NCBI GenBank assembly: GCA_038211295.1 | Contig: JBBQVS010000024.1 | Location: 1 to 45,719, forward strand | Reading direction: 5' to 3' | Source of the DNA: JBBQVS01 sp038211295 | GTDB lineage: Bacteria; Chloroflexota; Ktedonobacteria; Ktedonobacterales; Ktedonobacteraceae | Length of the DNA stretch: 45,719 bases | In this document: piece by piece, positions 1-7,186 of the stretch | Layout: each line of letters starts with the position of its first letter | Numbering within the stretch: the first letter of the stretch is position 1 | Notes under the pieces: generated by a model | What the model was told of the DNA's origin: nothing | What the model saw: only the letters and a program-made list of their open reading frames with translations | Databases searched by the model: none | Position numbers and translations under genes: made by a program

Positions 1-2
1 CG

Positions 3-506
3 AACCTTAACTTTGATATGAACACGGTGTTAGTGCTTCATACCGTAGACTATATACCGCATTATGGGTATGTTGAGACTGAGCCAAAGACGAAAGCTGG
101 TAGACGTGCAATTAGTTTACCTGCCTTTCTCATAGACATGCTGAAACTGCATAAAGATGCTGTTCTTGAGCAGCAGCATAAACAAGGTGATAAGTGGGAA
201 AATCGTGACCTCGTGTTTCCAGACCTCAAAGGTGGATATTCCAACCCTAGTTACCTTTTGCGGGTATTTAACAAGTTGCTTGTAAAAGCGGGTGTGTCTC
301 ACATGCATTTCCATGACCTACGACATAGTGCAGCTACAATCCTTTTGGCTATGGGTGTAAATATGAAGGTTATACAAGAATTGTTGGGCCATAGCGATAT
401 CGCAATAACACTGCGGCTCTATGCTCATCTATTACCCTCGATGCAACAAGATGCTGTAGAAAAGTGGGAAGAGGGATTTAGAGGTGATGAGACGAATAAG
501 AACTAA
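3..506 (+). CDS. Tyrosine recombinase (phage-type integrase), 3' part only
   Basis: This is the C-terminal catalytic domain of a tyrosine recombinase, the enzyme that cuts and rejoins DNA at att sites. The frame is open to the left edge of the window without a stop, so the gene starts upstream. The ATG at 18 is probably internal. Visible catalytic elements are the beta-hairpin Lys in TKAGRR, the HDLRHS box (His-x-x-Arg), the LLGHSDIAITLRLYAH box with the second His and the nucleophilic Tyr. The first catalytic Arg lies off the window. The gene points toward the tmRNA 3' end 136 bp downstream, which fits an integrase sitting at the edge of its own element. Sequence here looks more AT-rich than the chromosome to the right. 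Family assignment is firm; the element type (phage, ICE or island) cannot be told. Confidence 0.9.
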   Translation, partial: NLNFDMNTVLVLHTVDYIPHYGYVETEPKTKAGRRAISLPAFLIDMLKLHKDAVLEQQHKQGDKWENRDLVFPDLKGGYSNPSYLLRVFNKLLVKAGVSHMHFHDLRHSAATILLAMGVNMKVIQELLGHSDIAITLRLYAHLLPSMQQDAVEKWEEGFRGDETNKN

Positions 507-509
507 CAA

Positions 510-550
510 TTTTGCTAACATAAGGCATTTTGCTAACAGTTTTGCTAACA
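510..550. repeat. Three direct repeats of TTTTGCTAACA between integrase and tmRNA
   Basis: The 11-bp word TTTTGCTAACA occurs at 510-520, 528-538 and 540-550. A shorter relative, AACTAACAA, sits just before the first copy. The repeats start right after the integrase stop codon and lie about 90 bp from the tmRNA 3' end. Short direct repeats beside an att site are typical of integrase arm-type or excisionase binding sites; that role is inferred. Confidence 0.7.
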
Positions 551-598
551 TCTCTGTAATTGAAGAGGTAAAGTGTTTTAAGAGAGTAGTCATAAGGC

Positions 599-636
599 AA
601 GGCGAGGAGCCATTCTCTAGAGTGACTTCTCGCCTT
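599..636 (-). terminator. Inverted repeat just past the tmRNA 3' end
   Basis: AAGGCGAGGAG at 599-609 pairs with CTTCTCGCCTT at 626-636 (one wobble or mismatch, 16-nt loop). Read on the minus strand it follows the tmRNA 3' end by 5 nt. There is only a weak T-rich stretch after it, so it may be a poor terminator, or a remnant of the integrated element. Confidence 0.4.
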
Positions 637-641
637 GTGTG

Positions 642-674
642 TGGTGGAGATGAGGGGGAGTCGAACCCCCTGTC
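642..674. other. Probable attachment site (tmRNA 3' end)
   Basis: The T-arm, acceptor 3' strand and encoded CCA of the tmRNA lie here, and an integrase gene ends 136 bp away on the island side. Integrases of this class often use the 3' end of tRNA or tmRNA genes as attB and rebuild the gene on insertion. The matching copy would lie off the left edge, so the exact core cannot be fixed from this window. Confidence 0.5.
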
Positions 675-1008
675 CAAACGCTCCTACTGGAGAATATGCT
701 ACAGGCGTAGTCGATGTTTTTTTGGCACTTCAGTCTCCCATCGACAGGATACATTTGTGCTTGCCCTCTGGTCTTAAATGACGGTTAGAAGGCGGTCTTC
801 GTCATAGCATCCTTTGTTTTTGACATCCCTGCCCAACCCCAAAGGCAAAAGTTGGAGGGATGACGACTCAACTACTTCTTAGGCAGCGAGAGCGTAGGTT
901 GTTGCTGGTTTTGCAACTATTTTTTGTCGGTTGTTTAACGAGAGTGCTTTACCGACACCTCGACCTGCAAAACTTCAATCTGAACACCTGTCGAAACCCG
1001 ACATCCCC
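642..1008 (-). ncRNA. ssrA: Transfer-messenger RNA (tmRNA)
   Basis: A complete one-piece tmRNA of about 367 nt, which rescues stalled ribosomes and tags the nascent chain for proteolysis. The minus strand starts GGGGATGTCGGGTTTCGACA and ends with a T-arm (GGGGGTTCGACTCCCCC), acceptor strand CATCTCC, discriminator A and an encoded CCA at 644-642. The acceptor pairs over 7 bp with one G-U. The resume codon GCA lies at 914-912 after the usual AAAAAATAGTT context. The tag reads A-K-P-A-T-T-Y-A-L-A-A with TAA at 881-879; the YALAA end matches known tags. The 3' end seems to be an integration site for the element to the left. A good promoter lies about 55 bp upstream. Confidence 0.96.
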
Positions 1009-1061
1009 AAATGAAGAAAATTCATCTTCGCAGGGCTTACCCCCACTTCGATATACGAGTG

Positions 1062-1091
1062 ATTATACCATATCAGTTGAAAAATAGCAAT
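1062..1091 (-). promoter_or_regulatory. Promoter of the tmRNA gene
   Basis: On the minus strand TTGCTA (1091-1086) and TATAAT (1067-1062) are separated by 18 bp. The predicted start near 1055 leaves a leader of about 45 nt before the mature tmRNA 5' end, to be removed by processing. Confidence 0.7.
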
Positions 1092-1182
1092 GCGAAAGTC
1101 TCGCGTTCCCGCATCCCGCGCACGCTATCTGTTAGTAGCTAGAAGCGTTTGGGATGCACAAACTGGTAACTAGTTACCAGCG

Positions 1183-1572
1183 CTATTTTGTTGCTGGCGC
1201 GAGCCGACTCAAGAAGCGTTCGAGATGTACAATGGCGCGTTCGTGTTTGCCTTCGCCTATTTTCTGCCGTTCGTCGTAGGCCGCGACGTCGAAGACCAGG
1301 CGACGTCCGTCGATCTCGATGAGTTCGGCTTCCGCACGCACTTTTTGACCGAGTGGTGTCGCGGCCAGATGCCGTATGTTGACCACCGTTCCCACCGTTA
1401 CCTGGTTTGTGTCGAGGCCGTTGGCTACCGCCTGCCACGATGCGTTCTCCATTAACGCGATCATCATTGGCGTCCCAAATACCTCGACGCCACCTGCGCC
1501 AACCGATGCCGCTGTGTTCTCATGCACAACCGTTGTTGTTGCCTCGGCCTTCATTCCAACTGTCAGTGTCAT
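1183..1572 (-). CDS. Hotdog-fold thioesterase (FlK-like family)
   Basis: A 129-residue hotdog thioesterase, predicted to hydrolyse a small acyl-CoA in the cytoplasm. Thr34, Glu42 and His68 are spaced 8 and 26 apart, the same spacing as the Thr-Glu-His catalytic set of fluoroacetyl-CoA thioesterase FlK. The wider family works on many substrates, so no substrate is claimed. The frame is open further upstream, but the ATG at 1572 has AAGGAGG 9-10 nt before it and begins the conserved domain, so it is the likely start. It is transcribed divergently from the phosphodiesterase gene at 1723. Confidence 0.85.
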   Translation of the reverse strand: MTLTVGMKAEATTTVVHENTAASVGAGGVEVFGTPMMIALMENASWQAVANGLDTNQVTVGTVVNIRHLAATPLGQKVRAEAELIEIDGRRLVFDVAAYDERQKIGEGKHERAIVHLERFLSRLAPATK

Positions 1573-1722
1573 AGAGCCTTGCCTCCTTGTTTGCGTTGCA
1601 CAAAATAGTGTACATACTATACAACAAAATGTGCTACGCGAAACGGCAGCAGGAAAGACTATGCTGTACCGCTTGACATGATATGATGGAGGCGCGAATA
1701 AGCTTCTATTCAGGAGGACTTT

Positions 1723-2487
1723 ATGGCAACTCAGTTTCAACGCGTCGCGCATCGGGGCGGCTCTCATCTTGCCCCTGAAAATACACTTGCGGCATTTCGT
1801 ACAGCACTCACTCAACCGATAGATGCAATCGAGCTGGATGTACAGATGACGAGCGATGGACACGCGATTGTATTTCACGATAATACCGTCGAGCGGCTTA
1901 CCAACGGCACGGGTAATGTTCTCGATCTTGACTTTGCGTCTCTACGCTCCCTTAATGCTGCCGCACATTTCAAAGGGGGATGGCCTGAGCCACAGAGCAT
2001 TCCTACGCTCCGCGAGGTACTTGACTTCGCACGCAGTCGCACATTTGTCTATATCGAGTTAAAATTTAGCAAGCGTGGTGGTGTGTATGGACACTATCCG
2101 AATATTGTCGAGACGGTTGTTAAGGATGTACGAGCGGCAGGAATGCTAAGTAACGTACTTCTCATGTCCTTTGATTTGTCGCTCCTGCCACTGATAAAAT
2201 CGCTGGAACCGTCACTTCAAACGGGAGCGATTATCTCTGATGATCTTGGGGCGTCAGGGCAAGATAATATGCTCGCGCCATTAATGCAATTGGTGACTTC
2301 GCTTGATGCTAACTGGATTCATATGGATTGTGACCTGCTGACTCCTGATATGGCAGGTATCGCGCACGCGCACGGTCTCAAGCTAAACACGTGGACCGTG
2401 AACACGCTTGAAAAAATGCGTCGTGTAGCTGCTCTGGGGGTAGATTCAATTACCTCGGATAGACCAGACCTCTTCTCTCTGATCTAG
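1723..2487 (+). CDS. Glycerophosphodiester phosphodiesterase
   Basis: A 254-residue GDPD-family TIM barrel that would split glycerophosphodiesters from phospholipid turnover into glycerol-3-phosphate and an alcohol. The catalytic His-Arg pair (HRGG, residues 10-13), the metal ligands Glu37 and Asp39 in IELDVQ, and the acid-base His52 in VFHDNTVERLTNG are all present. The end keeps the typical NTWTVN and DSITSDRPD motifs. There is no signal peptide, so it is cytoplasmic. The start has AGGAGG 8 nt upstream. A TTGACA at 1673-1678 may be the -35 box, with a weak -10 (GAATAA) 17 bp later. It stands alone between divergent and spaced neighbours. Confidence 0.93.
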   Translation: MATQFQRVAHRGGSHLAPENTLAAFRTALTQPIDAIELDVQMTSDGHAIVFHDNTVERLTNGTGNVLDLDFASLRSLNAAAHFKGGWPEPQSIPTLREVLDFARSRTFVYIELKFSKRGGVYGHYPNIVETVVKDVRAAGMLSNVLLMSFDLSLLPLIKSLEPSLQTGAIISDDLGASGQDNMLAPLMQLVTSLDANWIHMDCDLLTPDMAGIAHAHGLKLNTWTVNTLEKMRRVAALGVDSITSDRPDLFSLI

Positions 2488-2519
2488 GGAGTGCCGTTCT
2501 AACACCACTATCTGTCTGA

Positions 2520-2551
2520 GCGGGAAGAGCATGTTGCGACGCTCTGCCCGC
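2520..2551 (+). terminator. Terminator-like hairpin after the phosphodiesterase gene
   Basis: GCGGG-A-AGAGC pairs with GCTCT-G-CCCGC around a 10-nt loop, 33 bp after the stop codon. The sequence after it (CACTTATTTCC) is only mildly T-rich, so termination may be partial. Confidence 0.5.
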
Positions 2552-2782
2552 CACTTATTTCCGTCTACCTGGTTCATAAATAAAATTTACCGTATCTTGA
2601 ATGTTTCTTGACGTTTGCTTGCTATACTAGCACTGCACATATTCTTTACAGAGCATTATATCGTGTGAAAAGACAGGGTATATAGGAATTTATCGGTGAC
2701 ATGTGCCTCTTATGGGAATTCAAGCGTTCTATTAATCAGAACCACAGAAGGTCCCACCTGCTGGAGTTTGTAAGTGGCAGTA

Positions 2783-2791
2783 TGTTATACT
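2783..2791 (+). promoter_or_regulatory. Extended -10 promoter for the GT2 gene
   Basis: TGTTATACT is an extended -10 box without a clear -35. A start near 2798 would put the GTG at 2808 only about 10 nt into the message and the ATG at 2862 about 64 nt in, which favours the ATG as the real start of the next gene. Confidence 0.45.
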
Positions 2792-2861
2792 AATCGCTAA
2801 TCAAAGTGTGCATAGGACTATCAAGCTATATTTATATGAGTGTAAGCGGAGAATATCAGGA

Positions 2862-3875
2862 ATGCAACAAATACAAATTCCACAGAGAGCAGTAGAGCCA
2901 GAAGTCTCTTTGCCCGCAACTCCAAGGCTAGAGGTCGTTATTTCAATCGTTGTGCCTGTGATGAACGAGCAGCAAAATATCCGTCTTCTCTATGAGAGAT
3001 TGTCGGCACAACTGGACGCAGTTGGAGAATGCTATGAAGTGATTTTCGTTGATGATGGCAGCACCGACAGCACGTTCAAAGAGTTAGAGGTACTTCATAG
3101 CGAACATCCGGGGGTTGTGCGCGTCATTCGTTTCCGTCGTAACTTTTCAAAGACGCCTGCTCTTGTTGCGGGCTTCAGCAGGTGTCGTGGCAAAATTATT
3201 TTTACCATGGACGGCGACCTGCAAGATGATCCGGCGGAAATACCAAATTTTCTTGCCAAGCTTGACGAAGGGTACGATCTCGTCACGGGGTGGAAGTTTC
3301 CTCGCCTCGATCCGCTTTCCAAAACATTTCCTTCGCGTATTTTCAACTGGTTGGTGAGCAAGTTGACCGGCGTACATCTGCATGACATCAACAATGGTTT
3401 CAAAGCATATAACCGCGAGTTGATTGAAGATACGCACCTGAAGCTGTATGGCGAGTTTCACCGTTTTATTCCCGTGATGGCGCACTGGCGTGGCTATCGT
3501 GTCGCGGAGATTAAAGTGCGCCACCACCCGCGAAAATTTGGCGTCTCGAAGTACGGGGCGCGTCGTTTCGCGCGTGGGCTAATCGATCTGCTGAATGTTT
3601 TATTTCTTACAACATTCCTGCGTACTCCTCTGCGCCTCTTTGGGCCTCTTGGCTTCTGGACATTGTTTATTGGTATTCTGATTGATGCATATGTTGTTAT
3701 CGCGAGCAGATTTTTCACACACGAGCCAATTCACAATCAGCCAATACTCTTTGTTGGAATTATTCTTATGATTTTTGGCGTGCAATTTATCCTGACTGGC
3801 TTACAAAGCGAGATGATTCGTTATTATGCGTTCCAGCCTGGAGAAGAATATAGTATCAGGCAGGAACTCGACTAA
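2862..3875 (+). CDS. Polyprenyl-phosphate glycosyltransferase, GT2 (DPM1/GtrB type)
   Basis: A family 2 glycosyltransferase of 337 residues that probably moves a sugar from a nucleotide donor to polyprenyl phosphate on the inner membrane face. The GT-A core shows VVPVMNE (30-36), VDDGSTD (63-69) and MDGDLQDD (116-123), followed by the HDINNGFKAY and KVRHHPRKFGVSKY motifs of DPM1/GtrB relatives. Two hydrophobic segments near the C-terminus (around 250-305) anchor it. The frame could start at GTG 2808, but GGAG lies 10 nt before ATG 2862 and the promoter argues for the latter. Its stop overlaps the next start (TAATG), so the next two genes are coupled to it. Confidence 0.9.
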   Translation: MQQIQIPQRAVEPEVSLPATPRLEVVISIVVPVMNEQQNIRLLYERLSAQLDAVGECYEVIFVDDGSTDSTFKELEVLHSEHPGVVRVIRFRRNFSKTPALVAGFSRCRGKIIFTMDGDLQDDPAEIPNFLAKLDEGYDLVTGWKFPRLDPLSKTFPSRIFNWLVSKLTGVHLHDINNGFKAYNRELIEDTHLKLYGEFHRFIPVMAHWRGYRVAEIKVRHHPRKFGVSKYGARRFARGLIDLLNVLFLTTFLRTPLRLFGPLGFWTLFIGILIDAYVVIASRFFTHEPIHNQPILFVGIILMIFGVQFILTGLQSEMIRYYAFQPGEEYSIRQELD

Positions 3876-4897
3876 TGCAAAAAAAAATATTTATAAAGAG
3901 TGGTAAGCGTGTCTTACAGATAGGGCTACCAGTAGTTGTGCTGGCCTTTTTTGCCAACTTCCTGGTAAACCAGTGGAAGGTACTGGTGGCACATCCATTT
4001 CAATGGAGTCCCTGGCTTCTCGCGCTTGCTTTTGGGGGGTTCTTGCTACAAGAGCTTTCATATGGTCTGATCTGGCAAGCAGTGCTGGCGCGTTTGGGTG
4101 CACGACTCGACTTGAAGACATCATTGCGTATCTATCTCGCCTCCGAGTTTGTGCGCTACATTCCTGGTAATGTATGGCATGTGCTTGCCCGTATTCTCTG
4201 GGTCGGCAAATATGGTGTCTCGCGTCCGATTGCTTTTGCCAGTATGACTATCGAATTGATTACCAAGCTTGCCGCTGGTGCGTTCATTTTCGCCGCAAGC
4301 CTGCTGTTCTGGGGCAGCATTGGAACCGTTCGCACTCTGCTTGTCGGCAAATCACTCATCATCGGGCTAAGTATTGCAATACTGATAACACTTTTTGTGC
4401 TGCTGCACCCGCGTGTCCTGAATGGCTTTTTGAATATGGCGTTACGGCTCTTGAAGCGCGAACCGATTGTACTCACGCTACGATATAGCGATATTCTGCT
4501 TATCACTCTGGCATGGTGTGTAAGCTGGATCATCGCAGGCACCGCCTTTTATATTTTGACACGCGCCCTCTGGCCCACATTGCCACTTTCCGCATTGCCT
4601 ATCTGCATTGGCATTTACGCTATCGCGTGGGATATCGGTTTCTTGAGCTTTATTACGCCAAGTGGACTGGTGTTCCGCGAAGTCACGATTGGTGGTCTTT
4701 TCGCGCTCTCACTAGCAATGCTGCCGCTCACACTTGGCCCCATTATTGCCGTACTTTCGCGCGTGGTATCTACATGCGCTGAGCTTGTCTGTATCAGTAT
4801 CGCTTATCTCGCAGGCAGAAAGCACATGCAGGCTATGCGACAGGAAGCACTGAAGTCACCTACAGTTGCCGCACAAGGGGGAGTTCCGCATGAATAG
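3875..4897 (+). CDS. Flippase-like integral membrane protein (LPG synthase TM / AglD family)
   Basis: A 340-residue polytopic membrane protein, roughly eight hydrophobic segments, of the lysylphosphatidylglycerol synthase TM-region family. Members often accompany glycosyltransferases and are suspected to move or use lipid-linked sugars. The RYIPGNVWHV motif (about residues 93-102) and the following kinked segments are typical. It begins inside the stop codon of the GT2 gene and overlaps the next gene by 8 nt, so all three are probably made together. The transport or transferase role is an inference from context, not visible in the sequence. Confidence 0.85.
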   Translation: MQKKIFIKSGKRVLQIGLPVVVLAFFANFLVNQWKVLVAHPFQWSPWLLALAFGGFLLQELSYGLIWQAVLARLGARLDLKTSLRIYLASEFVRYIPGNVWHVLARILWVGKYGVSRPIAFASMTIELITKLAAGAFIFAASLLFWGSIGTVRTLLVGKSLIIGLSIAILITLFVLLHPRVLNGFLNMALRLLKREPIVLTLRYSDILLITLAWCVSWIIAGTAFYILTRALWPTLPLSALPICIGIYAIAWDIGFLSFITPSGLVFREVTIGGLFALSLAMLPLTLGPIIAVLSRVVSTCAELVCISIAYLAGRKHMQAMRQEALKSPTVAAQGGVPHE

Positions 4898-7115
4898 TGA
4901 AAGCTGGCGCAAACGCATCGCTGTTCTACTTAACCGCCTCTATCTCTATCCCGCGCCAGAACCGATGCCACGCACGCGTCTGTTCTGGCTTGCGACAGGG
5001 CTAGTCGCGCTGCTCATGCTCGCATTTAGCCTCTTTTTTGGCCTCTTTGTCACGGGTCAACATGATACTTTTCTTACACATGGTGAAGATATGGGTATCA
5101 TGGATCAAGCACTATGGAGTATCTGGCACGGAAACTTTTTCCATCAATCAATTTGTAACCCTGTTGGTGACACAAACTGCTATGGAAATCTCAATCTGAC
5201 GGGTATCTCACGCTTTTCTATTCACTTTGAGCCTATTCTTTTTTTAATTTCGCTCTTTTATCTTGTTGCTCCCAACCCGAAGACGTTGCAGATTATTCAA
5301 ACTCTTGTTGTTGCCAGTGGCGCGTTTCCTGCGTTCTGGCTTGCCCGCTTGCGATTTCGTAACGAATTTGCGAGCGTGGGCATCGCCGCGCTCTATCTCC
5401 TGTATCCAGCGTTACAATGGGCGACGATCTTCGACTTTCACGCGGTGACATTGACGGCATCGCTGTTACTCTTTACGCTTTATTTTATGTATACGCGTCG
5501 CACCGTGCTGCTCTTTGTGTTTGCTCTGCTGTCAATGGGATGCAAAGAAGAAATACCTGTGATTATTGGTCTCTATGGTCTGTGGTCGATTGTATTTCAG
5601 CGCCGTGTGCGAAGCGGACTCGCGCTTATAATGCTTGCCGCCGTTTGGACAGGCGTGGGGCTATATGTGGTGCATATTTCTAGTCCAACAGGTCATTCTC
5701 TTCTCGCATCGCGTTATGATGGCGTTGGTGGTAGCGCACTCAAAATTGCGAAAAATATACTGTTGCATCCAAAGCAGATACTCAAAGAGCATGTGCTGGA
5801 ACACGACCACCTCTTTTATCTTCGTACTCTTTTCGCGCCAAACGCGTATCTTGCGTTGCTTGCTCCCTGGGTATGGGTGTTGGCTTTACCAACACTCGCG
5901 CTAAATCTCTTGAGCGATTACCCCAATCAGTATAGTGGCCTCTATCAGTATGATGCCGAAATGATTCCTGCGCTTATCTTTTCAACTATCGAAGCGATTG
6001 TACTAATCATCTGGGTTGTACAGAGCATCCTCATACGTTTTCGGGTGCAGGTGGAAGCGCAAGATAACACGACGCCCTCGGCCCCGGCGCGGCGGGTACG
6101 TTGGGTCGTGCATAGTGGTTTACTGCTATTGCTGATTTGTAGTGTTGCATTCAGTGCGGTTCGGGCGGACTATCAACGCGGTGTAGCTTTCGCACAGGGG
6201 CTAAAGTGGCCTGTACCGAAGGCGCATTTTAGCAATGCGCAGGCAATTATTGATATGATTCCACAAAGTGCGTCGGTCTCCGCGCAGTCCAATCTTGTAC
6301 CACACATCAGCCAACGTTCGCGTATCTATCAGTTTCCCTATGGTGATACAGTTGCTGACTATGTCTTTTTAGATGCAAGTAGCGATGTTACACCCTTTGG
6401 CAATTCAGGCGACTACATTAACGAGGCGAAAAGCGTCCTGGTGAATGGGCATTATGGCATCGTCGTTGCCCGCGATGGATACTTGTTGCTGAAGCGTGGT
6501 TTGCCCACGCCGGGTATTTCCCCTCTCTCACCCGCACAACCTGGCCCTTCTGTCAATGATGTAAAGGTGTTACCAAATCTCCCTACGAGCTTTTGTTCTT
6601 ACATTACAGTATCACCCAAAGAGGTAGAAAATCCTCTTGATGTAGCATTTATGGAACCTGAAACGTCTACGACTACAATGGATTTAATTGGGTACGCGGT
6701 AGATACATCAGACCCATTTAGCATTAGTGGCGATTCGCTTGCAGTAACAACCTACTGGCGGATAGCCGCACCGATGAAGTTCCCACTACAAGTGCTTACA
6801 TTTATGACCGACAAAAAAGGGAATGAGTATCAAGGTACATCCGACTTTCCTGCTGTGAACTGGTGTCAGACACATACTTTGGCAACAGGCACAATAATAC
6901 GTTTGGCAAGCCGATTGTTCAATGTGCAGGGGGCGCAAGTACCACCTGGGCTAGCCCAAGTGTCTATTGCACTTGTACCTTTGCTGCAAGATGGGGCTAA
7001 AATAATGGAAGTAGGCGTGCGCCTACCGTTACATATTGTGAAGGCACCGCGTAGCGTCTCGCTGACACGCGGCACGAATGCAGTACAAGTCACGACCTTA
7101 CATGCTATCCCGTAA
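4890..7115 (+). CDS. DUF2079 family large membrane protein
   Basis: A 741-residue membrane protein with about ten hydrophobic segments in the first 430 residues, then a mostly soluble region of about 300 residues probably outside the membrane. The N-terminal half matches DUF2079, with GEDMGIMDQALWSIWHG near the first outer loop, RFSIHFEPI and GCKEEIP. Such proteins resemble GT-C glycosyltransferases, which use polyprenyl-linked sugars, so it may use the product of the GT2 enzyme two genes upstream; that is inference. An open frame begins at TTG 4866, but AGGGGGAG lies 7 nt before ATG 4890, which overlaps the end of the previous gene. Confidence 0.85.
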   Translation: MNSESWRKRIAVLLNRLYLYPAPEPMPRTRLFWLATGLVALLMLAFSLFFGLFVTGQHDTFLTHGEDMGIMDQALWSIWHGNFFHQSICNPVGDTNCYGNLNLTGISRFSIHFEPILFLISLFYLVAPNPKTLQIIQTLVVASGAFPAFWLARLRFRNEFASVGIAALYLLYPALQWATIFDFHAVTLTASLLLFTLYFMYTRRTVLLFVFALLSMGCKEEIPVIIGLYGLWSIVFQRRVRSGLALIMLAAVWTGVGLYVVHISSPTGHSLLASRYDGVGGSALKIAKNILLHPKQILKEHVLEHDHLFYLRTLFAPNAYLALLAPWVWVLALPTLALNLLSDYPNQYSGLYQYDAEMIPALIFSTIEAIVLIIWVVQSILIRFRVQVEAQDNTTPSAPARRVRWVVHSGLLLLLICSVAFSAVRADYQRGVAFAQGLKWPVPKAHFSNAQAIIDMIPQSASVSAQSNLVPHISQRSRIYQFPYGDTVADYVFLDASSDVTPFGNSGDYINEAKSVLVNGHYGIVVARDGYLLLKRGLPTPGISPLSPAQPGPSVNDVKVLPNLPTSFCSYITVSPKEVENPLDVAFMEPETSTTTMDLIGYAVDTSDPFSISGDSLAVTTYWRIAAPMKFPLQVLTFMTDKKGNEYQGTSDFPAVNWCQTHTLATGTIIRLASRLFNVQGAQVPPGLAQVSIALVPLLQDGAKIMEVGVRLPLHIVKAPRSVSLTRGTNAVQVTTLHAIP

Positions 7116-7186
7116 GGTATTTTTGAAAGAAGAGTAAGAACTACAGTGAACGATAGACGTAGTTGTAGAACGAAAGAGGTTGCAGT

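Larger units (their letters stand above)
2488..2861. other. Intergenic region with two extended -10 motifs
   Basis: No gene is seen in this 374-bp stretch. It holds a hairpin after the phosphodiesterase gene (2520-2551) and two plus-strand extended -10 motifs, TGCTATACT at 2620-2628 and TGTTATACT at 2783-2791. If the upstream one is used the leader of the next gene would be about 225 nt; no known riboswitch is recognised in it. Confidence 0.5.

Noticed and set aside
510..550. Possible CRISPR array
   Set aside because: The repeats are 11 bp with gaps of 7 and 1 bp, far too short for repeats and spacers.
484..777. Open frame of 97 codons on the plus strand
   Set aside because: It runs through the repeats, the hairpin and the tmRNA 3' end, which explain the sequence better.
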